From the NCBI GenBank assembly GCA_022701925.1, contig JAKONM010000097.1, positions 1 through 20,733 of the forward strand: DNA of 20,733 nt, read 5' to 3'. Source of the DNA: Microbacteriaceae bacterium (GTDB lineage Bacteria; Actinomycetota; Actinomycetes; Actinomycetales; Microbacteriaceae). Positions 14,799-20,733 of the stretch are shown piece by piece. Positions within the stretch are counted from its first letter, which is position 1; each line of letters starts with the position of its first letter. The notes under the pieces were generated by a model that searched no databases, was not told the origin of the DNA, and was given only the letters and a program-made list of their open reading frames with translations. The translations under genes were made by a program, and so were the position numbers.

Positions 14799-15743
14799 TC
14801 AATCCCCTCGCCGGCTCTGCAGCCGGAAGTTCACGATGCTGATCAGGGCCAGGAAGAGGAAGAGCACGTAGCTCATGGCCGAAGCGGCGCCCATCTGGTT
14901 CTGCGAGAGGCCGAGGTTCGCGATGTACATGATCACCGTGCGGGTCTCGGTTCCCGGGCCCCCCTGAGTGAGCAGGAACGACTGACCGAACATGTTGGCC
15001 GACCCGAGGATCGTGGTCGTGGTCACGAAGGCCATCACCGGCCGGAGCCCCGGGAGGGTGACGGAGAGGAACTTCCGCCAGGCGCCCGCGCCGTCGACCG
15101 CGGCCGCGTCGTACAGCTCCGCGTTGATGCCCTTCAGGCCCGCCAGCAGGATCACGGTGTTGAACCCGGAGATCCACCAGACCGTCACACCGACCAGCGA
15201 GATCCACGCCCACGGCACGTCGACCGTCCAGGGGATGTCGGCCTGCACCCCGAAGAAGGACAGCACCGCGTTGACGGCGCCGTTCTGCGGATCGAGCAGG
15301 TAGCGCCACATGACGCCGATGACGGCGACGCCGAGCACGTAGGGCGCGAAGAAGACGGCGCGGAAGACGCTGCCGCCGGCGAGGCGCTGGTTCAGCAGCA
15401 CCGCGAGCAGCAGGGGCACGGCGACCAGGAACGGCACGCTCGCCACCGTGAAGATCGCGGTCGCGCCCATGCTCTGCCAGAAGTCGCCCGAGGTCAGCGA
15501 GCCGGGGGTGAACAGCTGCAGGTAGTTGGTCAGGCCGATGAAGGGCTTCACCGGCAGCAGCGGGTTCCACGCGTGCAGGCTGATCCAGATGCCGTACACG
15601 GCGGGCACCACGACGAAGACGACGAACAGCAGCAGGAACGGCGCGAGGAACAGGTAGGCGGTCAGCGTGCGCCGCCCGCCGCGCGGCTTCCGCGCCGGCG
15701 CCACCTGCGGCAGCGCGCTGCGCTCGACGACGAGGTCGCTCAT
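14799..15743 (-). CDS. Sugar ABC transporter permease (MalF-type)
   Basis: A 314-residue permease, first gene of the minus-strand transport unit. The N-terminal ~25 residues are cytosolic and six membrane segments follow, beginning at TAYLFLAPFLLLFVVFVVVP. The EAA loop ELYDAAAVDGAGAWRKFLSVTLPGL matches the consensus well, and LLTQGGPGTETRT precedes the final segments. The ATG is preceded by GGAGG at a 6-nt gap. An operator and a TTGACA promoter lie ~95-120 bp upstream in the gap shared with the divergent lacI-type gene. It partners with the product of 13873-14793. Confidence 0.88.
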   Translation of the reverse strand: MSDLVVERSALPQVAPARKPRGGRRTLTAYLFLAPFLLLFVVFVVVPAVYGIWISLHAWNPLLPVKPFIGLTNYLQLFTPGSLTSGDFWQSMGATAIFTVASVPFLVAVPLLLAVLLNQRLAGGSVFRAVFFAPYVLGVAVIGVMWRYLLDPQNGAVNAVLSFFGVQADIPWTVDVPWAWISLVGVTVWWISGFNTVILLAGLKGINAELYDAAAVDGAGAWRKFLSVTLPGLRPVMAFVTTTTILGSANMFGQSFLLTQGGPGTETRTVIMYIANLGLSQNQMGAASAMSYVLFLFLALISIVNFRLQSRRGD

Positions 15744-15833
15744 CGGCGGCCTCCAGCGACCCGAATCAGCCCGTGGTGCACGGCTTCTCCCCTTCGAGAT
15801 CCGACGTCGGCGGCCTGCGCCCGCGACCCGGCG

Positions 15834-15862
15834 AAGTTACAGCGCTGTAGAAGAGGTGTCAA
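15834..15862 (-). promoter_or_regulatory. Promoter of the permease unit
   Basis: On the minus strand TTGACA (15862-15857), 17-bp spacer, then TAACTT (15839-15834). The LacI palindrome occupies the promoter-proximal spacer and overlaps the -10 box, the same arrangement as at 13746-13773. The -35 is perfect and the -10 weak. Confidence 0.6.
15837..15849. promoter_or_regulatory. LacI-type operator, copy 3 (permeases / lacI divergent gap)
   Basis: TTACAGCGCTGTA, core TACAGCGCTGTA at 15838-15849, inside the gap between divergent permease and lacI-type genes, 85 bp from the regulator start. It can control the permease promoter and possibly autoregulate lacI. Confidence 0.8.
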
Positions 15863-15933
15863 CGCGGGGTACCGGGGCCACCGGGCTCCGCGCTAAAGTC
15901 CGCCGACGACCGACGAGCGGAAGGCGGCCGCGG

Positions 15934-16944
15934 ATGCCACGCACCCGACTGCAGGATGTCGCCAAGCACGCGGGCGTGTCGATGAAGACGGTCTCCAACG
16001 TGGTGCACGCGCACCCGCACGTCAGCGAGTCCATGCGCGAGCGCGTGCAGCTGGCCATCGACGAGCTCGGCTACCGCCCCAACGCGATCGGCCGCCGCCT
16101 CGCGACCGGCCGCACGGGCCTGCTGGCCCTGGCGCTTCCCGACGTGCGCATCCCCTACTTCGCCGAGCTCGCCAACGCCGTGTCGCTGGCCGCCTCCTCC
16201 CGCGGGTACCGGGTGCTGCTCGAGCAGACCGGCGGATCGCTGGAGGAGGAGCGGGCGATCGTCTCCAGCAGCGAGGCAGGGCTGGTCGACGGGGTGATCC
16301 TGCAGCCGTCGATGATGTCGGTGATGGAGCTGGCGCAGCACCGGGAGGACGTGCCGGTCGTGCTGCTCGGCGAGGGCGCCGCTCCCCTGACCATGGACCA
16401 CCTGTCGGTCGACAACATCGCCGCCGCGACGCGGATCACGTCGCACCTCGCGCAGAGCGGCCGGCGCCGCATCGCCTTCCTCGGGCACGAGGCCGGCGGT
16501 CCGTCGGCGACGTCGAGGCAGCGCCTGCTCGGCTACCAGCAGGGCCTCGAGGAGTCGGGGTCCGCGCTCGACACCGCCCTGCTCATCCCGACCGCGTCGG
16601 TGTCCGTGCGGGCGGCTGCCGACGCGCTGGCCGCCGCGCTGGACGAGGGCCTCCGCATGGACGCGGTCGTCTGCCGCGACGACCTCGCCGCCATCGGGGC
16701 GCTGCGCGCGCTGCACGAGCGGGGCCTCGGCGTCCCCGACGACATCGCGGTCACCGGCTGGGACGACATCGCGATGTCGGCCTTCACCTCGCCGTCGCTG
16801 ACGACGGTGGCGGCGGACATGGACGCGCTCGCCGAGGGGGCCCTCGACATGCTGACCGAGCGCATCGGCGGCTACGAGGGGCTCGGTCGGCACCGACGGG
16901 TGGGCTTCGAGCTGAGGATCCGCGAGAGCGCTCCTCGGGCCTGA
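15934..16944 (+). CDS. LacI family transcriptional regulator
   Basis: A 336-residue protein. The N-terminal LacI helix-turn-helix TRLQDVAKHAGVSMKTVSNVV (residues 3-23) and hinge region YRPNAIGRRLATGRTGLLAL (~46-65) are clear. A periplasmic-binding-protein-like effector domain follows, with DGVILQP, RRRIAFLGHEAG, a DAVVCRDDLAAIGALRAL motif, and VTGWDDIAMSAFTSPSLTTV near the C-terminus. ATG at 15934 is chosen because the conserved helix-turn-helix starts right after it; the ribosome site (GGAAGGCGG) is modest. It is the best candidate binder of the four TACAGCGCTGTA-type palindromes in this locus. The inducer is presumably arabinose or an arabino-oligosaccharide (inference from the hydrolases). 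Confidence 0.92.
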   Translation: MPRTRLQDVAKHAGVSMKTVSNVVHAHPHVSESMRERVQLAIDELGYRPNAIGRRLATGRTGLLALALPDVRIPYFAELANAVSLAASSRGYRVLLEQTGGSLEEERAIVSSSEAGLVDGVILQPSMMSVMELAQHREDVPVVLLGEGAAPLTMDHLSVDNIAAATRITSHLAQSGRRRIAFLGHEAGGPSATSRQRLLGYQQGLEESGSALDTALLIPTASVSVRAAADALAAALDEGLRMDAVVCRDDLAAIGALRALHERGLGVPDDIAVTGWDDIAMSAFTSPSLTTVAADMDALAEGALDMLTERIGGYEGLGRHRRVGFELRIRESAPRA

Positions 16945-16984
16945 TCACGCGGGGCCGAGTCGACGCCCTCGTGGCGGGGGCTCG

Positions 16985-17000
16985 TTTGCAGCGCTGTACA
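16985..17000. promoter_or_regulatory. LacI-type operator, copy 4 (GH2-GH43 pair)
   Basis: TTTGCAGCGCTGTACA is identical to copy 2 except G for A at position 4, so one arm of the core is imperfect. It lies only 18 bp before the GTG start of the GH2 gene. The change may weaken binding and set a different repression level. Confidence 0.75.
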
Positions 17001-17017
17001 TGCGGCATGATGACGGC

Positions 17018-18847
17018 GTGGAGCACGACGACGTCCCCCTCGCCCCCGCGTCCGAGCAGGACGGCACCTACCCGCGACCGCAGCTGGTGCGGCCGGCGTG
17101 GGCGGACCTGTGCGGGCCGTGGTCGTTCGCGTTCGACGACGACGACCGCGGGCTGGCCGAGTGCTGGTTCCGGGCACCGGCGTTCGAACGCACGATCACG
17201 GTGCCGTTCCCCTTCGAGTCCGCGGCGTCGGGCATCGGCGACACCGGCTTCCACCGCGTCGCCTGGTACAGCCGGGCGCTGACCGCCGCCGACCTGCAGC
17301 GGGCCGGCCACAGCCAGCGAGCGCCTCGGCTGGTGCTGCACTTCGGCGCGGTCGACTACCGCGCCACGGTGTGGATCGACGGCGTGCAGGTCGGCCAGCA
17401 CGAGGGCGGGCACACGCCGTTCTCCTTCGAGGTGCAGCACGCCCTGCGCGAGGGCGAGGGGCACGAGGTCGTGGTGCGGGTGGAGGACGACCCCGCGGAC
17501 GTCGGGCAGCCGCGCGGCAAGCAGGACTGGCGCCGCGACGCGCACTCCATCTGGTACGACCGCACCAGCGGGATCTGGCAGCCGGTGTGGCTGGAGGCGA
17601 CGCCGGCCGTCGCGGTCGCCGCGCTGCAGTGGCGGCCCGACGTGGTGCGCGCGGTGGTCGAGGTCGAGGTGCGCACCACCACCGCCCCGGCTGCGGGGAC
17701 GCGCTGCAGGGTGCAGGTCGCGCACGACGGCGAGGCGCTGGGCTGGAGCGAGTTCCCGCTGCAGGGCCCGCGCGCGACGGCGACCGTGGCGCTGCCGGTG
17801 CAGGGCAACGGGCAGGCCTACGAGGAGCTGCTCTGGACCCCGGAGCACCCGACGCTGCTCGACGCGACCGTCGAGCTGATCGGGCCCGAGGGCGCGGGCG
17901 ACCGCGTCGCCTCCTACCTGGGGCTCGCCAGCGCCCGGGTCGAGGGCGGCGTGTTCCTGCTGAACGACCGGCCCCGCTTCCTGCGCGCCGTGCTCGAGCA
18001 GGGGTTCTGGCCCGAGAGCCACCTGGCCGCGCCGAGCGCGAAGGCGCTGGAGGACGAGGTGCGGCTGATCCTCGACCTCGGCTTCGACACGGCACGCCTG
18101 CACCAGAAGATGGAGGATCCGCGCTTCCTCTTCTGGGCCGACCGGCTCGGCCTGCTGGTCTGGTGCGAGGCGCCGGGCACCTACGAGTTCAGTCCCACGG
18201 CCGTCGTCCGCTCGACCGCCGAGTGGGTCGCGGCGGTGGAGCGGGACCGCTCCCACCCGTGCGTCGCCGCCTGGGTGCCGCTCAACGAGAGCTGGGGCGT
18301 GCAGCACATCGCGCACGACCCCGCGCAGCGGGCGTACGCCCGCGCCCTCGCGGACCTGACGCGGGCGCTCGACCCGGGCCGTCCCGTGATCTCCAACGAC
18401 GGCTGGGAGCACGTCGACTCGGACGTCCTCAGCATCCACGACTACGAGGCGGACCCGGCCGTGCTCGCCGGCCGGTACGGACCCGCCGCGTCGCGCGACC
18501 GCCTGCTCAACGAGGTGGGACCGGCCGGTCGCCGCATCCTGGTCGGCGACGAGCGCGATCGCGGGCAGCCGGTGATGCTGACGGAGTTCGGCGGCGTCCG
18601 GTACGACGTCCGCGCCGGCGCGCCCGAGGGCTGGGGGTACTCCACCGTCACCGCCCCCGCGGAGTTCGAGCAGTGCCTCCGCGGCATGTTCGACGCCGTG
18701 CGGCCCGGAGGAGTGCTCACCGGCGTCTGCTGGACGCAGCTGACCGACACGATGCAGGAGGCGAACGGGCTCACCGACGAGCACCGCGTGCCGAAGCTCG
18801 ACCCGGCCGTGATCCGGGAGATCGTCACCGGGCCGGCACGGTCATGA
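17018..18847 (+). CDS. Glycoside hydrolase family 2 enzyme (beta-galactosidase/glucuronidase-like)
   Basis: A 609-residue GH2 enzyme. The N-terminal jelly-roll sugar-binding domain has WADLCGPWSFAFDDDDRG and the motif ATVWIDGVQVGQHEGGHTPF. An immunoglobulin-like domain follows, then the TIM barrel (FDTARLHQKMEDPRFLFWADRLGLLVWCEAP). The acid/base is E424 in VPLNESWG and the nucleophile E523 in MLTEFGGVRYD. No signal peptide is seen, so it is probably cytoplasmic and acts on imported oligosaccharides. The linkage cannot be assigned: GH2 covers beta-galactosidase, beta-glucuronidase, beta-mannosidase and arabinosidase activities. GTG at 17018 is preferred; ATG at 17000 overlaps the operator and adds six residues. 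Neither start has a convincing ribosome site, which suggests a leaderless mRNA. It overlaps the next gene by 4 bp. Confidence 0.85.
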   Translation: MEHDDVPLAPASEQDGTYPRPQLVRPAWADLCGPWSFAFDDDDRGLAECWFRAPAFERTITVPFPFESAASGIGDTGFHRVAWYSRALTAADLQRAGHSQRAPRLVLHFGAVDYRATVWIDGVQVGQHEGGHTPFSFEVQHALREGEGHEVVVRVEDDPADVGQPRGKQDWRRDAHSIWYDRTSGIWQPVWLEATPAVAVAALQWRPDVVRAVVEVEVRTTTAPAAGTRCRVQVAHDGEALGWSEFPLQGPRATATVALPVQGNGQAYEELLWTPEHPTLLDATVELIGPEGAGDRVASYLGLASARVEGGVFLLNDRPRFLRAVLEQGFWPESHLAAPSAKALEDEVRLILDLGFDTARLHQKMEDPRFLFWADRLGLLVWCEAPGTYEFSPTAVVRSTAEWVAAVERDRSHPCVAAWVPLNESWGVQHIAHDPAQRAYARALADLTRALDPGRPVISNDGWEHVDSDVLSIHDYEADPAVLAGRYGPAASRDRLLNEVGPAGRRILVGDERDRGQPVMLTEFGGVRYDVRAGAPEGWGYSTVTAPAEFEQCLRGMFDAVRPGGVLTGVCWTQLTDTMQEANGLTDEHRVPKLDPAVIREIVTGPARS

Positions 18848-19902
18848 GGTCCGGCGCCCGCGTCGTCGCCCTGCTCGCGGGGCTGTCCTGCGGGTTGCTG
18901 CTGAGCGGCTGCACGTCCGACCCGGCTCCGGCGGCCAGCGCGACCGCGGCCGGCGCGACGTTCGAGAACCCGATCATCGGCAGCGGCGCGGACCCGTGGG
19001 TGCTCCGCTCGGGCGACCGCTACTACTCGATCCAGTCCGCGCAGGGGAAGCTGGTCGTGACCCGCAGCCCGGAGGACGACCTGACCGGCATCGCGGACGG
19101 CGACGCCGTCACGGTCTGGACGCCGCCCTCCAGCGGCTCGCACTGCACCGACCTGTGGGCGCCCGAGCTGCACCGCATCGGCGACCGCTGGTGGATCTAC
19201 TACGCCGCCACCACCTGCGACGGCGACAACGCGAACCACCGCATGTTCGCCCTGGAGTCCGCCTCCGACGATCCGATGGGCGAGTACGTCGACCGCGGGC
19301 AGGTCCGCGACGCGGCGGACCGCTGGGCGATCGACGGCACGCGCGTCGAGTGGCGCGGCACCGCCTACTTCGTGTGGTCCGGGTGGCCCGGGGCGACCGA
19401 CGTGCAGCAGGACCTGATGATCGCGCGGATGAGCAGCCCCACGCGGCTCGTCGGCACCGGCGTGCGCATCGCCGAGGCCGACCTGCCCTGGGAGCGGGTG
19501 GGCGCCCCCATCGAGGAGGGCCCGGAGGCGCTGGTGCGGGGCGACGCCCTGCACCTCGTCTACTCGGCCAGCGGCAGCTGGACCGACTCGTACGCGCTCG
19601 GCATGCTGACCCTGACCGGTGACGACCCCCTCGACCCCTCGTCGTGGACCAAGACGCGGAAGCCCGTCTTCGCCGGCACAACCCAGGTCACGAGCCCCGG
19701 CCACGCCTCCTTCACCACTTCGCCCGACGGCACCGAGCACTGGATCGTCTTCCACGAGGCGCTGTTCCCCGGGGCGGGCTGGGATCGCGAGATCAGCACG
19801 CAGCGGTTCACCTTCGCCGCCGACGGCACCCCGGTGTTCGGCCGGCCGATCCCGGACTCCAGCCCGATGCCGATCCCGGCAGGTCAGCCCGCGTCGCGCT
19901 GA
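18844..19902 (+). CDS. GH43 glycoside hydrolase lipoprotein, alpha-L-arabinofuranosidase-like
   Basis: A 352-residue GH43 five-bladed propeller with a lipoprotein signal peptide (lipobox LLSGC, Cys23) and a short Ala/Thr/Pro-rich linker. The predicted triad is D50 (GSGADPWV), D164 (WAIDGTRVEW) and E225 (IEEGPEAL). Blocks WTPPSSGSHCTDLWAPELH, WWIYYAATTCDGDNANHRMF, YFVWSGWPGATDVQQDLMIARM and HLVYSASGSWTDSYALGML strongly resemble actinobacterial exo-alpha-L-arabinofuranosidases. C101 and C125 could form a disulfide. It is a paralogue of the secreted enzyme at 11146-12204, with the same length and aligned catalytic positions, but is anchored to the outer face of the membrane. The ATG sits in a 4-bp overlap with the GH2 stop, so both are expressed from the operator-4 promoter. 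Confidence 0.86.
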   Translation: MRSGARVVALLAGLSCGLLLSGCTSDPAPAASATAAGATFENPIIGSGADPWVLRSGDRYYSIQSAQGKLVVTRSPEDDLTGIADGDAVTVWTPPSSGSHCTDLWAPELHRIGDRWWIYYAATTCDGDNANHRMFALESASDDPMGEYVDRGQVRDAADRWAIDGTRVEWRGTAYFVWSGWPGATDVQQDLMIARMSSPTRLVGTGVRIAEADLPWERVGAPIEEGPEALVRGDALHLVYSASGSWTDSYALGMLTLTGDDPLDPSSWTKTRKPVFAGTTQVTSPGHASFTTSPDGTEHWIVFHEALFPGAGWDREISTQRFTFAADGTPVFGRPIPDSSPMPIPAGQPASR

Positions 19903-19962
19903 GGCGAGTGCCCGGGGCTCTCCCGACCACGCCGCCGACCCTGATCGATCGAGCTCGCTCCA

Positions 19963-20091
19963 TCAGCGCAGCTCGAGGTCGGCGAGCGCCCAGCGCTCCG
20001 TCTCGGCCAGGTGCAGCATCAGGGCGCGCATCGACAGCGGTTCGTGCTCGCCCGCGACCGCGGGGCGGGAGATGGTCGGGGTGGGGGTCAC
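19963..20091 (-). pseudogene. Short ORF, possible DinB/DUF664 family remnant
   Basis: A 42-residue frame beginning with GTG at 20091, preceded by GGAG with a 5-nt gap. Codons end in G or C almost throughout, whereas the same frame just upstream of the GTG does not look coding. The core PLSMRALMLHLAETERW resembles the segment found in actinobacterial DinB/DUF664 proteins (pattern LSLLGLVRHLxExER.W), but those proteins are ~160-180 aa. It stops shortly after this segment, so it is either a decayed fragment or an independent small protein. The family link is by memory of the pattern only. Confidence 0.35.
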
Positions 20092-20212
20092 GATCGCTCC
20101 AGTCGCGCGCGCGGCAGAAGGTCGGTGCGCCTTCCGTGCAGTTCTCCCAGCCCGGGTCCCCATGACCGAGCAGCACGATCCGGCGCGGGCGCACCCTTCG
20201 CCGACCGGTCAT
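20092..20212 (-). pseudogene. Coding-like minus-strand stretch in a different frame
   Basis: From an ATG at 20212 the frame reads MTGRRRVRPRRIVLLGHG, then DPGWENCTEGAPTFCRARDWS, with GC-ending codons. The coding look fades near 20090, where the neighbouring frame (19963-20091) takes over; the two are offset by one base. It could be the 5' half of a frameshifted gene or a small unrelated ORF. I do not recognise the product. Confidence 0.22.
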
Positions 20213-20296
20213 CCGCCGTTCAGCCGGGCCCACCGACGTCGGGCGAGGCGTCCGCCGCCTCTGGCACGCGGCGGGCCGCGCTGCGAGCATGCGCAG

Positions 20297-20733
20297 GTGG
20301 ACGAGGTGCAGGTGGTGGTCGCGCACAGCGAGCGCGCCACGCTGCGGGTCGGGGACGTGTTCCTGAAGGTCGACGCCGATCCGGCGCGGATCGCCCGCGA
20401 GGCGGAGGTCATGACGCTCGCGCCGATCCCGACGCCGCGGGTGCTGTGGCAGCAGCCGAACGTGCTCGCGCTCGCCGCGCTCCCCGGCCGGGCGCTCGGT
20501 CGACTCGGTGCGCCGTCGACGGCGACGCCGGCGGCGTGGGCGGCCGCCGGCGCGGTCGTCCGCCGGCTGCACGACTCGGTCGCTCCCGCATGGACGGGCC
20601 GAGGACCGGAGCAGTACGCGGCGAGCCTCGAGCAGGAGTGCGCGTGGCTCCTGGCGCACGACGTGGTGCCCGCCGAGGTGATCGAACGGAACCGGGCGCT
20701 GGCGCAGGCGGTGTTCCGGCCCTGCACGCCGTG
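20297..20733 (+). CDS. Aminoglycoside phosphotransferase-fold kinase, 5' part
   Basis: The frame stays open for 145 codons and runs off the window. The start of an APH-type kinase lobe is visible: RATLRVGDVFLKVDADPARIAREAEVM, with the ATP-binding lysine K24 and a helix-C glutamate (E35), then VLALAALPGRALG as the hinge and VVRRLHDS. The catalytic HxD loop would lie beyond the end. Such proteins phosphorylate small molecules; many actinobacterial ones are of unknown substrate and most are not resistance determinants. GTG at 20297 is a tentative start; GTG at 20306 is also possible and neither has a strong ribosome site. Confidence 0.7.
   Translation, partial: MDEVQVVVAHSERATLRVGDVFLKVDADPARIAREAEVMTLAPIPTPRVLWQQPNVLALAALPGRALGRLGAPSTATPAAWAAAGAVVRRLHDSVAPAWTGRGPEQYAASLEQECAWLLAHDVVPAEVIERNRALAQAVFRPCTP

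Larger units (their letters stand above)
19903..20296. other. 394-bp gap with short minus-strand coding-like frames
   Basis: No full gene is found between the GH43 lipoprotein gene and the kinase gene. Two adjacent short minus-strand stretches (see 19963-20091 and 20092-20212) have high-GC3 codon patterns. No terminator hairpin or recognised operator was found. Confidence 0.4.

Noticed and set aside
17000..17017. ATG at 17000 as the GH2 start
   Set aside because: It shares a base with the operator, lacks a ribosome site and adds six residues outside the GH2 fold. GTG at 17018 is preferred, though not proven.
16784..18784. A 666-codon minus-strand open frame opposite the GH2 gene
   Set aside because: The + strand GH2 has intact catalytic motifs; the antisense product has low-complexity Arg/Ala/Val/Gly composition and no recognisable domain.
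20297..20733. Antibiotic resistance gene (aminoglycoside phosphotransferase)
   Set aside because: Only the N-lobe of the fold is visible. The family includes many kinases of unknown small molecules, and nothing here indicates resistance.
1..20733. CRISPR array, tRNA/rRNA genes, insertion sequences, phage or defence genes
   Set aside because: No regularly spaced repeats, no cloverleaf-like segments and no transposase, integrase or defence-type domains were seen on either strand.

Overview
The window looks like chromosomal DNA of a high-GC Gram-positive actinobacterium. Codons end almost always in G or C, GTG starts are common, and genes are tightly packed. There are LAGC/LAAC lipoboxes and two sugar ABC importers without their own ATPase. 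The family-level feel is Microbacteriaceae-like soil or plant-associated bacteria, but that is inference and no marker gene here fixes the genus. I saw no tRNA, rRNA, CRISPR array, insertion sequence or phage gene.

Layout. (1) 17-4228, housekeeping and accessory genes on the + strand: an APC-type amino-acid permease with a cytosolic C-terminal domain, a Cds1-like PLP cysteine desulfhydrase, and an ECF-type sigma factor with an unusual Pro/Ala-rich tail. (2) 4354-11035, a catabolic operon. A TetR regulator is transcribed divergently from six + strand genes: sugar-binding lipoprotein, two permeases, NAD-type medium-chain dehydrogenase, sugar-phosphate isomerase/epimerase-like TIM barrel, and ThuA-like protein. 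The last three overlap by 4 bp each. An inverted repeat with arms AAACCTG/CAGGTTT lies between regulator and operon and is the obvious TetR operator candidate. No kinase, ATPase or glycoside hydrolase is present. The set fits uptake and redox processing of a small glycoside or sugar derivative, possibly through a keto-sugar, but the substrate is unknown.

(3) 11036-19902, an arabinan/arabinoside-type locus run by a LacI regulator. On the - strand are two permeases, a separate sugar-binding lipoprotein gene and a secreted GH43 enzyme. On the + strand are the LacI gene and a GH2 + GH43-lipoprotein pair. A near-identical palindrome (core TACAGCGCTGTA, one copy with a single change) stands in front of all four transcription units. 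In the two transporter promoters it sits between a perfect TTGACA -35 box and a -10-like box, so steric repression by the LacI protein is the simple reading. A 17-bp perfect hairpin (11094-11131) separates the two catabolic loci and a 14-bp one (12318-12349) follows the second binding-protein gene.

(4) 19903-20733: a ~390-bp gap with two short coding-like minus-strand frames (a possible DinB/DUF664 remnant), then the start of an aminoglycoside-phosphotransferase-fold kinase that runs off the window.

How it may work together: secreted and lipid-anchored GH43 enzymes trim arabinose-containing polymers outside the cell, the LacI-controlled importer takes up released (oligo)saccharides, and the signal-less GH2 enzyme finishes hydrolysis inside. 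The TetR-controlled operon handles a second, different sugar-like compound. Both importers must borrow an ATPase of the MsiK type from elsewhere in the genome.
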